Notes: a model not told the origin generated them from the letters alone. Numbered from the stretch's first letter, positions 1 to 13,800 are shown. The stretch is DNA of 64,000 nt from Aphis gossypii (GCF_020184175.1 NC_065533.1:55528351-55592350), one strand, 5' to 3'. A program made the numbers and translations.

Positions 1-1531
1 AAGTCTTCTAAAGCCACTTCTATGGGTCCCATAACAATTGTTTGACGACTTTGTACGCGAATTCGGGTTTTTAAATAAGGAAAATGATGCGCAACAGTCA
101 AAATAGTCTTACGTTTATATTGTTGATTTAGTTGTCCATGTGCCCGACCGTCGGGAGTAAAAGGTGTGAAAAACACAAAGCGTTCTAAAATAAAATGTTT
201 CAACATTTAAAATACATACACTATGAACAGTAATTACATATTGAATCAATAATAATTACTCAAGTTAAAATTTCTTTGGAAATGTGTGGCACGCATACGC
301 CGTTCATACGCATCAAAGTACGGTTCTACATATGTGATTTGTATGTATGCTTTCCTTGGATCTAATGCACTTACATCTACCGTGTTAGAATCTTTGATAA
401 TAGTCACACAATCTTCACCAAATCGTTCAGAATAAAAATTCTATAATTAAAAGCAAACATAAATAAATTTTTATTTTACACAGATAGTTTTTTCATTATA
501 AATCGTAAGTTTACTTGTAAACGTCCAAATATCTCTGAAAGTTTAGTGAGTGTAGGTTCTTTGTAAACAAATTCCTCGCCATCCAATCCATCAGATCCAA
601 AAAACTTGGCTCCATAAAATCCAACACGAAAATACGTCCCAAATACCCGACGACCCTGTAACTTTTCTAATTTACCGTACGCATCGTGTAATTTCCTATT
701 TAAATAATTTTTTAGACCATTAATAAATTTATTTTTGTCGTATTATATTTTTATGAATGGTTAGTATACTTACAAATATGTATCCGATAGCTTTTTATAA
801 TCATTGGTTTTTTCAATTAAAGGTATTGCTACTTTGTACACCTGACTCATGACTTCAAACATACCGGCCTACAATTATAATTTGGTTATATATTATATTA
901 AATAATTTTTTTGTGTTGTAAAATAAAACATTGTTTCAACCTTTTGGAATAGTTCTGCTGCTCTATCTAATAATGACACAAGTCCAATTTCGGTGAATTC
1001 GTCACCCAAACAAACTTGATCAGCCGCTTGACTGACAACCATCACGTCATCTGAAACCGCACATTCTTCTAACACATTAGACGATACACACTCTAGACAT
1101 GTGGCCCCTCTACATCCAATTAAATCAAGGTTCTCTGTTGTAGTCAGATACTCAATGACTAATGCAGCTCCGTGAATTAAGCACATAGCTGCTTCAGTAA
1201 AATTATTTCTCTACAAAAAAATAATTTTTGTTTATTAATTAGAAACACAAATTATAAGGTTAGTAATATAAAACAATTAAACAATTATTTATTATAATTA
1301 GGTACATTTAAAGTTATAAATTATAAAATTAAAATATAATTATCTAACCTGATTATGTTTTCGAGCCATATTTTCAAGCCATGCAAGCCGGAGATCTGGT
1401 GATGATGTCTGCTGATACCCCTTAGCTACGCGGTACATCAAATCCATTAACATGTCTGGATCTTGACTATATGCTTTCATTTGAACCGTATCCGAAAGTA
1501 TTGTATGCAAGTTCAATACCAGATCTTTTAC
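1..1531 (-). other. Zir: DHR-2 (DOCKER) catalytic domain exons of Zir, incomplete
   Basis: These exons (1531-1349, ~1211-941, 868-774, 695-515, 440-260, 184-1) encode the Rho-GTPase exchange domain. It begins VKDLVLNLHTILSDTVQMKA and continues through DLMYRVAKGYQ, a long helical repeat section, GTYFRVGFYGAKFFG, EEFVYKEPTLTKL, FGEDCVTIIKDS, AYIQITYVEPYFD and the DGRAHG segment. In DOCK proteins DHR-2 has three lobes; the lobe C loop carrying the nucleotide-sensor valine lies further C-terminal than the last base here, so its integrity cannot be judged. The adjacent 1926-1723 exon encodes the helical stretch just before the domain. Confidence 0.9.
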
Positions 1532-4500
1532 CTAATAGAAAAATATATAAAATAATAAAAATGTATAATTAGAACCAAAAGTGCCATTGTATGGAACAAG
1601 TTATAGTTCTGTATGTATTTATGTTTTAAAATCAAGTAAATCAGTGTTTAAAAAAATATTAAGACATCCCAGCACTTTTTTACATCCCAATAACAAAATT
1701 GTATTATTATTATTAAATTCACCTGGTCAGGGAATGTAGTGTTTTGCAATTCAACAGAATCCCGTTCAGCATATAACAGTATTGTCTTCAAAACCCGTCT
1801 TAAATACTCCTCATTGAAAAATAACCCTTCTTTTCTACTTTCACAAGCAGCTGTTGATGATGCTCCAGCTCCTCCTATTAATGTACTTAATGCCACAGTT
1901 ATTTGCATTTTCACACGAGCGAAATTCTATAAAAAAAATATATAATGTAACATGCAATGTAAAAACAACTAAGTATTATACTTATTAGTTATTATAAAAT
2001 CAGTGTTTTTGAATCTCATATTGTAAGGAATGTTGTTTACCAAATAACTATTAATGTAGTAACACCAAAACGACAATAAGAAATTTTTTTTTTTTTGTTA
2101 TTTCAAAATCACCTTTAAGAATTTAAATAATTTTTAGAATCATAAATAGTGATTAATATATATATATACATTTTCGATGTCAAAGTTTTGACGCATCAAT
2201 GAGTATAACGAAGCAGCTGCTTGTGCTCGGACTCCTATTGAACTTGATTTTATTGCACAATGGCGTAACAGCATCAATATAAGATTAGCACAACGATTGG
2301 ATGATGGACTGCTGGTAGAAAAGTGGTAACTTTCGACTTCTTTATCATCGTCATTGATATCTAAATCGCTTTCGTCTAGACCATCTCCAAATAAAATTTC
2401 TGGAAACTTTGCAACCATTGATCTCTGTGTACCAAACATGCATTGTAATGCAGCCGTCGTTGATGCTGCGCTAGTAGAACTATTACTAGTGTTTTGTTGA
2501 TTATTAGTAGCAGCACTAGCAGTGATGGTAGACATAGCTCGAAGAAGTAGTTTGAAAACACGATATATCGACCAATGGTTAGGATTTGAATTTTTTAAGC
2601 CGGCAGGCAGAGAAGCTACCTAAAAAACAATATTACGGGTAAACATACATTTATAGATTTTCAGACATGGTTTTTTAAAAATTAAAAATAAACCTGAATG
2701 ATTTGTTCAATGGTATCAAGTATTATAAAACCAATTTCGTTTACTAAATCTAATTCTCCATCAGGTTGATCTTGATTGGTACCAAATATCTTATCGAGTT
2801 GTAGTTGACAATCCACATTACAGGAACAAGATTGCAATGATGAAGGTCTATTATATGTTAAAACATGATCTTTTCTCCATCTCACTTTACTAGTAGTGCC
2901 AGTAGTACTATTGCCACCATCAAGTCCAGCTAAAAAAAATAATTATTTCAAAATATAAATTTCAAAATTAAATTTATAATCCCAACAATTTACAATAAAA
3001 TACTTGAAAATTTAAAAATAAATAATAATTTATCACCTTTCCGACGCATCAACTCTGATCTAGCTGATCCTTGACCTAATATAACATCTTCAAGTCTTGA
3101 TTTTACATCATCAGTAGTTGACAGTTGAGATGTAGATGATAATGATGTGGATGAAGCTGTTGTTGACATATTATTACTATCATTACTATTATATGTCTCA
3201 CTAGGAGCCGGTTGAGTAGAATTAATTGTTGATGTAAATGATGGTTGAGAATTACAATTAACACATTTATGGTTGCCCTAAAATTAAGTAAAAATGTATT
3301 ACAAACTCAATATACTATTATAAACTTGAATATGTAAGAAATACACAAAAATTAATTTAAACCTTTTTGTAGTTGTAAGAATTATTGTAAAAACGGTTAA
3401 TACATAATGTCAAAATCGACAATGTATTTTGAGCCCTTTGATGAGATGACTCAGCTAACCACACTTGCATTACATCATTATCTAGATTTTTCAATACCCA
3501 TAATATGCAAGCTAGAACTTTGGTGGATGTAACTGCGTTCAACTTAGGCTTACGACAATTATTTTTACTTGTTTGTCTGTACCAAGACGCCGTGGTATTT
3601 TTTACACCCATTAATGATGACGCCGAAATTGCATTTACATTTTCATCAGTATTTTTTTCTGGAGCTGCAAATAATTATAAATATGATTATTATTTATGAG
3701 AATAAGTCTTAATTATTTTTAATTATTACTTTTATAACCATCAACAAAATATGAATCAAAATCACTTTCGCTTTCACTGTTTTGAAGTTTATTTTTAACT
3801 ACATCATTACTATTTTCAAAATCTAACTGTAATAAATTGAGAAATGATGAATCTGCAGTTACAGCTGTTAACAATGGCAGATACATGAGAGCAACTCTTG
3901 ATGATGCTTTGCGTCTAGACGACCACCTATCTTGTTGATAACGAGTATCATGTGAAGACATGAGACCCAATAATAAATCAACCACTTTTTCTTTTACTTT
4001 TAAATCACTAAAAAAAATAAAAATTGTTAACCAATAAATTTATGCATTCATGTTTTAATAATATAATATATTAATTTACCTTTTAGAACATTGTAACACT
4101 GTGACAAACTCTGATAATACTAGCCCAACCAAATAATGATGACGTCGAAATCCTAATGTTAATTCCGAGTATTCTTTTACTGTGGATTCTGTGACAGTTA
4201 TATTATTACTGGCCATTGACAATGACTGACTTGAAATTGTAGATGCCACAGAAAATGTAGGTGAGAGATTATGAAAATTATTATTAATCAAATTTAATGG
4301 CACGTAATGTTCATGGCTACAAACTATTTTTAAAAAGTCCAACTGTAAAAAAAATTTTGTTAAAAAAATTAATAAAATAATTCAAATAAATACACAAAAA
4401 TTATAATTTAACATACAATCCAATATAAATTGATATTTAAATGTAATTACTTTTAGACTAGACAAAGTGGAGTAGCTTTCATGATGTGGCAATTGGGTAA

Positions 4501-7500
4501 GAAGACTTTGCTGTTTTGAAAATAACGTTTTCACATATGTATTTATCAGGCCAAATACAAATCCTCTGTCAGCTAAAGATAGCAAATCATGCAAAAACCA
4601 TGCTAAATTACAATTGATTATGTTCACCTGCTAAAAATAAAATAATTTTAGTTTTGAGAAATATTACCTAATTATATTAGTTTTAAACTTTAGCGTTGAA
4701 AAATTTAAAATTAGCTTTTTGCTTGATTCACTTAGTTATGAACTTATAATATTATATTTAGATAAAATCTGGTTAGATAATCTCTATTATACATGAATAA
4801 AATATACAGTACTATACACTATATATTTGTATACATCATTATGGTTATACCTTTGAGTCTTTTTCGTAATTGGATACAATATCTAAAGCAAAACTTGTGC
4901 ATAATGTTGATATATCATCAAAAAATTGATCACTAAAACGGTTTTTTCGATCACCATCTAATCCTCCAGGCACCATTGCTAATGAAACAGCCATGCTTTT
5001 AATTATAACATCAAAAAAAAATCTGAAAATAAAAAATATTATTAATTTGAATTTTAAAAAACCTATAACAATTTTGAATAGTAAACCTTGAATTGTTAGC
5101 TGCAGCATCCCGACGTACTGCACTAGTGGCTACCACCCATTGTAAAGCTAATTCTTCGTGTACACTTTTGATGGAAGTCAACCTCTTTTGATCAGAATAC
5201 AATTGCTGATTTTGTTGCTCTTCAAATTGTGATGGTGGAATACCCCCTTGACAGCGACCTTAAAAATAATTCAAACTTCAATTTAAAACATTACTGGGTC
5301 CTACTAAATTTTATTTTAAAAACAGCCTATTATGGCAAAAAATGCTTATTTTAAATTATATTGTTACACAAAAAAAATACAATAATCGATTTTATTATAC
5401 CAGTTTTCATACTGCACGCTCTGTCCAGTCCACTATTTTTAAATACAGCAAAGGTATTGCCATCCAAAAGAGGCGAAGAGCAAGGTTTTTTTGATGTGTC
5501 TGGATCACTGTTACTTCTGTGGACAAAATAATTATTTAGAAACATTTTTAATATTTCATTTATTTTACATTTATAATATTACCTTAAACGAAAATATTTA
5601 TCAAGCCTTTCTGAATACTCTTGTCCATCAGAAAAAGCATCATTTTCACTTTCACTTATATTATTTTTGGCGTTTGCTACTGCTGCTGCGGCTACATTAC
5701 AACAGCAGCACTGATAACGCACATAAGTGGATAATATTTGCTGACCTTGTGAATGACTCTGTTTTCAAAAAATGAGTTTATTTACATAAAAAAAAAAAAT
5801 TATCATTTATTTTCATTTTACCATTGTCATTGAAACCAAATCAGCTAGAGTACGAAATATTATTTGCCCCAAATTCATAGGTTGTTGATGCTGAGTAACA
5901 GGCATCTCTACTAATAAGGAAAGCAATTTATCAAGCACTACTGGTACAAATTCTATAAGTGGATCGATTTGACAGCGAACCAAATTTGAAATTCTATAAA
6001 ATTATTAAAGTTTTAAAATAATTAGATATGTATATAAATATTTTATTTTAAATACAGTTAGTGATATCTAAAATACATAAATATTTTCAAACTTGTACGA
6101 GAATTCTTACACAATAAGATGATGAACTAAACAGTCTTTTGAACCTAACTCATTAAAAATAAACATCTATAGAATCATGTTTCAGTAGTAGTATATTCAG
6201 AAATCAATAAACCAACTAACTAAATATATAAATGCATTTAACAATAACAATAAAAATCCAGTACTAAATGTAGAACACGTGAGAAAGAACAAGTCTGGCA
6301 GCTTGATTAAGGTAACTAACACTTATGTTAACAATAGACTATTAGCAATTCAATAATAGCTATAATTTAAACATGTTTTAGATATAGGCTAAAAGATTCA
6401 GGGATGATTATTAATAAAAACCAAACTCAGAAGAAATTCGCGTCTCGCAGTGTCTCTCCGTAAACTAATTCGGTAGCTTAAGATTGAAAATATGCTTTCC
6501 ATTAAGTATTAAGATCAAAGAAGACTAATAGAAGTACGTCTAACTAAAAAGTATTTTGAATTTTCATAGCGCATAATGACAACAAAGCATCCAATCTAAG
6601 AATATGAATGAGTTAGCGACTGTTTCAGCAGAAATGCCTTGTAAAGAAGTACCTTCCGGCCATCTGGTATATCGTTTTAAATATCACGGTTAAACGGTAT
6701 TTAAATCCATCCCAGCATCAAACAGAACCAACTAAATTGATATGTATATGTGTGAAATGAATTGATAGAATAGTAAAATTACCAAGCGAGTATAAAAATA
6801 TATCGATAATTTGGTTTGTTTACATTAAATTCAGAAACGAGACTATTCCCGAAAGTCTTTATTCGTCAACAACCAAATGAAACGTTGAAACACCACTTAT
6901 CTAAAAATATTAGAATATGATCCTAAAAGATCTAGGATGACTGAAGTAACGAATGATGTTAACAATTTATCGTTGGAAGGCATTAAATCAGTTGGTCACT
7001 GATTGTTTAACAGTAAAACGATTAATTACTTTCAGGGATAGACACAAAACGAATAACTGAAAAATTCTTAATTTAAAATATCTTAAATTTGATTATCAGT
7101 TTAATTGGAACGACCAAAAACTAACTAGAATTAAGACGAATTCGACTGTTACTACAGTGATTTAGCAACTACATTATTAGTCGTATACAGGTAAATGAAA
7201 TCTGAGTGACAAAATTGTATAACTTCTCCGATAAAAATCAAATAATGCGTTTGTAATTACTGATCAATCAATATTGTGAAGTGACAAGCCAATATCATGG
7301 AACAAATATAGAAATAACTTTATAAATTATGAAACATGCTTGATCATAAGTACTTCATTTCTGTTAAGATAAACTTCTTTTTGAAAAAGAAAGATAAAGA
7401 TTTCCAGGATTGTTGAAATTTGTGATAGAGAGCAAAAACTGATGAATAAGGTGAGTAAAAGTGCAGCACTGAAAAGTACCAGAACTCAAAAGCTAATATT

Positions 7501-10500
7501 AATTTCAATGGATAATGAATAAATATTGAATCTTTAACCATTGGCTCTGCTAAAATTACGAGGTGATTGAATATTTCCAATCAAGTCCCACCGTAAGGTC
7601 ATAACTTAGATGACATAATTTGGTACAAGTAATAGAGGAAAGAGGAGATTAAACTGAGCTGATGAACTCAGAAAACAGATAAGCGATATCAAGAGGGGCA
7701 GAGCTAGAAATGTTATCAAGACAGACAATGTTAGGAATATAACTGTCAGACTACGCTGCGAACGAATTTCCAAAAGAGGAACCAGAGTTGTTTTTAAAGC
7801 AGCTTCGGTATGGGCAATATATTATTGTCTAAACTCTAAAGTCTAAGACATTTCTTTGACTCAGATTTATACTGCGCTCAAAGATTAGAGAACTGGTTGT
7901 AATGGCGTGTATTATTAGAAGATTTGAAAAGAACATGGGATTGTCTTTTGGTTAATACAATTGATTTTAGTTTTTTGGAAAACCTGGTTTAGAAGTTAGA
8001 TTTTACACATCTAGACACTCGAACGAAGTGTAGAATACAGTAATATAGGGAATCATACAAGGCATTAGTGGCGGAATCATTATCAATTAGGCTTATTATC
8101 TAGTACCAATTAAACTAATCCACATATTTTAAAGTATGAGAGTAGTTGGCTTTCTTAAAGTTATAGTAGTTATGAAAAACATTTTCAGTTGGAAACTCGA
8201 TAATTTGAAGCAATACTATATCCAGCACTGGGTGGTACAGGTCGCATGAAACGGCAGCGGTAGAGGACTTATCAACATGAATGGGATTGTCATTGGAAAA
8301 AATAAGATCTAGCGCCTACCCATGTGGTAAGTTATGTGATTTAGTTGAAAAAAAATTAGGAATACAAATGATCCAAGTATACAGTGACTGGACTAGGAAT
8401 TGTATGAGAGGCCTAATAAGTCACTAGACCAGGAAATAATGGTTATTATTGTAATAGTAACAATAAAATTATTATTTAAAACAACTATTTTAAGACTTTA
8501 TTTTACCTGTGTTTTAGTTCAGCTTCAATATTTGATTCAGCAACTCGTCTTGGTAATGGGTTACGTTCTAATACAGAGCAGTAGTTGAAAAAATTATTTA
8601 AATGAATATCCTAAAACATAAATATCATATTACTATGTACTATTTAGTATTTACATAAATTGTATTGACAAGATACATAACATAATATAAAGTATATATT
8701 TATAAAAATAAATGTTATATACTTAATATTGTATTTTATTATACTATACCCTAGGATGAATGGATGACACTGGTTCCAAAAGTACTGTGAATAAGCCTTT
8801 ATGATTTTCTACCCATTCAATTCCAGGTAATGCCACATCAGGTGTAATATAAGAATAATTTGCAGGTGGTGGTGGTTCTAATGCAACAGGTAAACATATT
8901 TCTCCAGAATTTAAACATCTATCTTTTAATAGAGGTAACCACTAAAAAAGTTTTAAAAACAGTGTTAAATATTTTTAATTATATAGAGTATCATAGCATA
9001 TTTGTATAATCCAACATTTTTTTTTTCAGTTAATCAATAAAAATAAACCATAATTACTATACTTTTGAAAAATTGATTTTTTTTTTTTTGTTTTGAAGCA
9101 ATTTAAAAAATTTAATATTACAAATTTAAATATAGGATTTATTTATATTAATATATTAGAAATTGAATTAAATAGATATTTACACCTAAAAGTACAGGTA
9201 AAAAACAAGTAGAAGTGTATAAGAAAAATACAGTGAAACAACCATTATATTATTATAAACATTTAAAATATAGAATAATATATATATTTTTTTTTAATAT
9301 TAAAAAAAAAAGAATGTTTACTGTATATCCAATTGGTGTTTCTGGTGCAACTTGTGGTCGATGCTGATGATTATCTTGACCACCAACAAGAGTTCCACGG
9401 CGACGACAGCTTACATGATAAAATGTAAATAATAAATGATGGCGGTCATCTAAATCAGCTGGTAATTTTATTTTAAATTCATCATAAAAAGATGGACAAC
9501 GTTGGTGGTAGCTAACTGCTGTATATGCTTCACATACATAACGAGGACTTGATGATTTTCCAAATATAGCAAATGCTGCATCTTGTGGTTGTCTTTCACC
9601 ACACATTAATTGAACTTTAACAGCAATATTTCTAGCAGAACCTTTTAATTATTTCATTCAAATTTACATTAATTTTTCATTAAACCGTCATTAATATCAT
9701 AATACAAAAGAAAATATTTTTAATATATTTCATATAATTAGACATAAATACTGTACCTGTTCTTCCTGCAAAGTTTAATTCTTTGGGGTAAACATAAAGC
9801 AAATTACGATAAACATAGTGGGGATTTGAAACGCGGCAACTTGCCAATGGAAACTCCAATATTTCTCTAATTGGTCGAATTTTATCCTCAGCTGTAATAA
9901 TTAACAAGAATTATTATAATATAAATTAATCATGATATCAATCAATAATACAACAAAATTATCTTACAGGCCATATCATATGATAATAATGGTATTAGGT
10001 CTGGAGTTAAACACTGTTTAACTTCATCAACTGGACAAGGCGATATGTCTAATTTCAAAGAACCATTAACATTTTTTAATTTTTTTGATGGACAACTTGA
10101 TGGTTTTTTTAATTCTTGTAATAATTTATACAAATCATCATCTTTAAGTTTATCAGTTTCCTACAAAATTTGATATAAAACAATAAAATAAACATAAAAA
10201 AATCTATAAAAAAATTACATGTTCACAATAAATAGGCAATATAAATTGTGTAAGAATATTTAATATCATAAAATTGTTTAATAAATAAGTATTAAGTAAA
10301 ATAAAACCAGTAAAATTATAATATCAATTGTTAAAATGAATAAGTAATTGTAATAAGATCTACTACTATTATATCTATATTTAATCATTTCTACAAGATA
10401 AGCTCAAAATTCAATATAAGAATCAAAAATATAAAAGTTAATTAAACAAATAAGGTATTAAAAATTATATACTTGTTTGAAAAATCCATTAACAGTGAGT

Positions 10501-13152
10501 GTAACTGGACGGAATGCATCAGTAGTAAATTCATCAGAAGACCAACTGTATCGATTATCAGCAGTATTCGAAGTATTTAGGGTACCACTGTTGTTAGCTG
10601 TTGTTGAGTAACTAGTTCTGCGATCTAATGACCCTCGGCGAACAGTATTAGAATCTATACTATTTCCACCAGCTGTAGCCCATTTTTTACGAAATCGATC
10701 AAATTCACTAAGTCCAAACCTACCATCTATAAGTAATTATATCATCAAAATTAATATAAACCACTTGAGTAATAATAATAAAAAAATACATTTTTAACTA
10801 AATAAATAAATTTTCATTTATTTTACCTAAACTATTTGATCCACTTCCTGAACTATTACGATCGAGGCTGTCTGAACCACCAGAACAGCAAATTACATCT
10901 GCCAAATGAACAGCAGTCCAAGCATATGGCATACGATACTTAACATGATGGTGTTGAGTTGATTTACTACTTGATTTCATATCACTCTAAATTATTTAAA
11001 TGTATTAATATTGCTTGGTATTTTAATATTTTATTATAAATTAATTATACCTTTTCATTATTGGAAAATGTTGTTGTATCAGAAGCAGATATAACAGAGT
11101 CAGAATCTCCACGTAACGGTTTTTCCAGTCTTATGACTAAAAATAAATCATCTCCAGATGTGGATCCTGTACCATCTATATCAAGTACACATGTACGACT
11201 CCGTGTAGTTGTATCAATTTCATTACCAGCAGTAGTAGATGAGTTAAAGTCAAAATAAAAATTTTCTGACATTTTTTTACGACGTCGAACATCATATAAT
11301 GACATATGAGCATAAATAGGTTCAGTTTCTATGTCTAAAGAGCACCTTTTATTTATTTTAAATAACAATAATACATTAATATATGTTTAATATTATTAAT
11401 ATGAATATTAATTAGTATAATTACTCAAGTTGTAGACATTTGACTAGAATTCGACGGTTAGCAACAATTTCACGAGGTACAGGTGGTTTAGTTGGATATT
11501 CGATATAACTATTGGTTTTTTGCCTTGCTTTAATAGGTAATGAGCCAAATAATCGGTTCTAAAATAAATCAATATTCATTATTTACATGATTTACTTTCC
11601 ATAAAAAAAAATTTAATTCACATTATAAGAAGTTTTAAAATATTTTAAAATTAAATATACATAGGGTAAAGATAAGTAAAATAAGATAAAAAAAATATTC
11701 AACACAATTTTGAAATAATTCTTTATATACTAATAACTCTAAAAACCTAATTATATAAATGATTTATTTCTGGTATAATGTATATATTTGTATTATTCCT
11801 AAGTCTTATTTATTATTTAAATAAATTCACATTAGCTACAACCAACTTAACTTAGTACAAAATACATCATAGGATGAAATTATTAAAGAAAAATTGATAA
11901 AATATTAAAAATGAATATATTATTGAATCAATATAGTTTTCATGTGTCAATTATTACATAATTTGATTTAGATATAGTAAGGTAGTAAGAAAATCAACAA
12001 ACCAACCCCTTAAGTTTTAATATTATTTTAAGTATAAGCTAATAACTAATTTGATAAAGTAATTAAAAATTACTATGTAATATACTCAAATTAATCTAAA
12101 ATCTACTATTTTTGATATAACTATAAATACTTGTCTATTTTCTTGTCGTGCCACTGCATTTAACCTATCAAGTGTATCGATGGGCAATCTCTGCAATACA
12201 GTTCCAATTAATGGATCATTAGCTGTGTTGATCAGATCTGTAGCCGATGATGAACCACCACTGATATTATTTGATACCAGTGTATTTTCAGTACTTGAAC
12301 TATTGTTTGTAGAAGTTGAATTTTTATTATTAAGTTTTATTAAATCTTTAGGCTGTTGGGACTGCAAATAAATTAAAATGTCCAATTATTTATTTATAAA
12401 TATAATAGATAATTATTATTTTATTTTACATAGTTGTGACGATCATTTTTATAACGTTGTTGAGTACGCTGAGATGCAGAATTTGTTGAAGTCCTACTAT
12501 AAGTACTACTTCGAGATGAAGGAATCCAAGAATCTTCATAAGCTAATAAGCTTGATCTATCATCTTCAACAGTATTTGTTTGTCTATACACATAATCAAC
12601 AACGAGCCAGTCTCGACTGTAAGCTCTGACAAAATCACGTACATGAGGTGCTAGTTTAGAGCTGTATTCGAATAAACAAAAAAATATAAATTTGAAAAAT
12701 TAATATTAAGAAGATAATTCCTAAACAAATCCAATGTGATTTCAATACACATACATATCTTCTTCAGGGCCTGCAGGTATCAATGAACGCACTTTACGTG
12801 ACAAGACATAAACATCAACATCGTCTGACCCATCAGGAAATTCCATTAAAGGATCATCATTCTCAATACTACCACCACAAGTGTGATGTTGGTGAATATA
12901 GTTTTCATAATCCACAGGCTCCACAATCGTAGGTATGAGAGTGTTGGTAGAAGTATTTTGATCATTATTTGTTGGAATTGTATGGGCATTATAAGATGCC
13001 GAATCTTCTGACAATCTAGGAGATGAGTTGACACTAAAAATTAAGACCAAATTTATATTTATTGACTTTCAAATAAAAACTCTACACCAGTGCACAACAT
13101 ACTTGCTATTGGTAAGTTTTTGAGCAAATGCTCGTTGCATTTGAGACACCAT
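1..13152 (-). CDS. Zir: DOCK6/7/8-family guanine nucleotide exchange factor (Zir), 3' end beyond the window
   Basis: DOCK-C proteins activate Rac/Cdc42 at membranes and steer actin. Thirty-two exons read continuously on the minus strand: 13152-13103, 13033-12755, 12661-12430, 12361-12131, 11558-11425, 11345-11051, 10986-10827, 10726-10473, 10160-9968, 9891-9757, 9641-9322, 8941-8750, 8610-8507, 5993-5822, 5758-5583, 5516-5401, 5258-5087, 5022-4851, ~4630-4451, 4342-4080, 4007-3730, 3664-3363, 3277-3037, 2929-2694, 2619-2170, 1926-1723, 1531-1349, ~1211-941, 868-774, 695-515, 440-260, 184-1. Splice sites are GT/AG and the junctions I checked keep phase. The start is the first ATG (MVSQMQRAFAQ). 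Diagnostic text, in order: VEPVDYEN with an EFPD acidic motif, SENFYFDF, KYRMPYAWTAVHL, the DHR-1 domain (HHLLFTFYHVSC), NCNLAWFLHDLLSLADRGFVF, CSHEHYVPLNL, then most of DHR-2 (YIQITYVEPYFD, DGRAHGQ, KRKTIL). About 2,200 residues are visible; the family usually has about 2,050-2,150, so poly-Ser/Thr/Asn loops enlarge it while perhaps 100-200 C-terminal residues are missing. DOCK-C assignment is firm by motif recall; the symbol is by orthology. Confidence 0.95.
6130..6960 (-). mobile_element. Decayed Ty3/gypsy integrase fragment in the same Zir intron
   Basis: On the minus strand near 6690-6605, reading without a stop, is RYTRWPEG...AETVANSFI, the signature around the second catalytic region of Ty3/gypsy integrases (family pattern D-R-[FY]-T-R-W-P-E-A). 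About 200 bases downstream, near 6480-6430, lies TELVYGETLRDANFF, matching the 'AELVYG..LR.P.EFF' tail of the same integrases. Text upstream to about 6960 resembles the zinc-binding end (SHPRS...). Frames are broken by stops. The piece lies downstream of the LINE fragment on the same strand, so this intron is a composite of at least two retroelement classes. No LTR was identified here. Confidence 0.75.
7150..8440 (-). mobile_element. Decayed non-LTR (jockey/CR1-like) retrotransposon ORF2 fragment in a Zir intron
   Basis: Read on the minus strand with stops and frameshifts, the region matches the end of an endonuclease domain and the linker to reverse transcriptase. ALDLIFSND lies near 8310-8280, then YHPVLDI, a linker containing NALYDSLYYCILHFV and TRFSKKLKSIV, and at 7580-7344 an open 78-codon piece resembling the start of reverse transcriptase (ALYHKFQQSWK, corresponding to the family's 'LFN.SL..G.FP..WK' motif). 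The 5' portion (ORF1, most of the endonuclease) and the catalytic YxDD region are absent. Many stops show it is dead. Family assignment is by motif recall; boundaries are approximate. Confidence 0.75.
8750..9891 (-). other. Zir: DHR-1 (C2-like, lipid-binding) domain exons of Zir
   Basis: Three exons (9891-9757, 9641-9322, 8941-8750) encode the C2-like DHR-1 module that targets DOCK proteins to phosphoinositide membranes. Visible landmarks are REILEFP, YRNLLYVYPKELNFAGRTG, AFAIFGKSSS, YDEFKIKLPADL, HHLLFTFYHVSC, a TPIGYT turn and the closing ALPGIEWVENHKGLF segment. Junctions check out: GRTG joins SARNIAVKVQ at phase 1 and GYT joins WLPLL at phase 0. A short Gly/Gln/His insert between SCRRRG and the TPIGYT turn is not part of the conserved core. 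Confidence 0.9.
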
Positions 13153-13800
13153 GAGTAAATTATGTATTACGACTGAAATTTCAAACTCGGAACGAGCGCC
13201 ATACTATTTATTCTTTTAATGAAAATATTAAGAACCATAAAACGCCGATATTTGAACAAAACACTGTACTACATAAAACACCTATCGTTTCTTGTTAGCA
13301 TTACTGTCCGAAAATGTACGAGTTTTCGAGTAGTCCAAGATAATAAAATAATACAAGGAAATTAAAATTTTAATCACATTATATGTCAAAAACAAAATGA
13401 ATTATTAAAACGATCACTGTCCACCGTTCACGGATGTTTAAATTACATTATTATTATAAGTTGTTGTCATAAAATATATCATGACATACATACAAAAATG
13501 ATAGTGTTACGAGTATCAACAAAACAATCACAATAGATAAAGTATGACGAACATCGTCGTAACGATTGATATAATATTTATTGTTATTATTATAATTTAT
13601 TATATTGTGCAGCTGTGGAGGTGAAATGTTAATATTGTAAACATTACGGCTATAATAGATATAAGACAAGATTAACATAACCTCATGGAAATCGAAAATA
13701 CATCGATTTATTCGATGTAGTGATTGGAGTTTCGTTCGACTGTCGTCGCAATATTTACGATTCGCACAATCGTAATTCGTACTACGTTAATTTACCACAT
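13153..13800 (-). promoter_or_regulatory. Zir: Presumed Zir 5' UTR and promoter region
   Basis: This is the sequence immediately upstream of the Zir start codon. It is less AT-rich than DNA further away. At about 13700-13718 it carries a near-palindrome with 7-base arms (acatcga/tcgatgt) containing ATCGAT, the core of DREF-type elements in flies. No TATA box or initiator can be assigned with confidence, and the placement rests on position only. Confidence 0.3.

Noticed and set aside
7344..7580. Minus-strand 78-codon open frame as a gene
   Set aside because: It aligns with the start of LINE reverse transcriptase and is surrounded by stops; it is part of a dead element.
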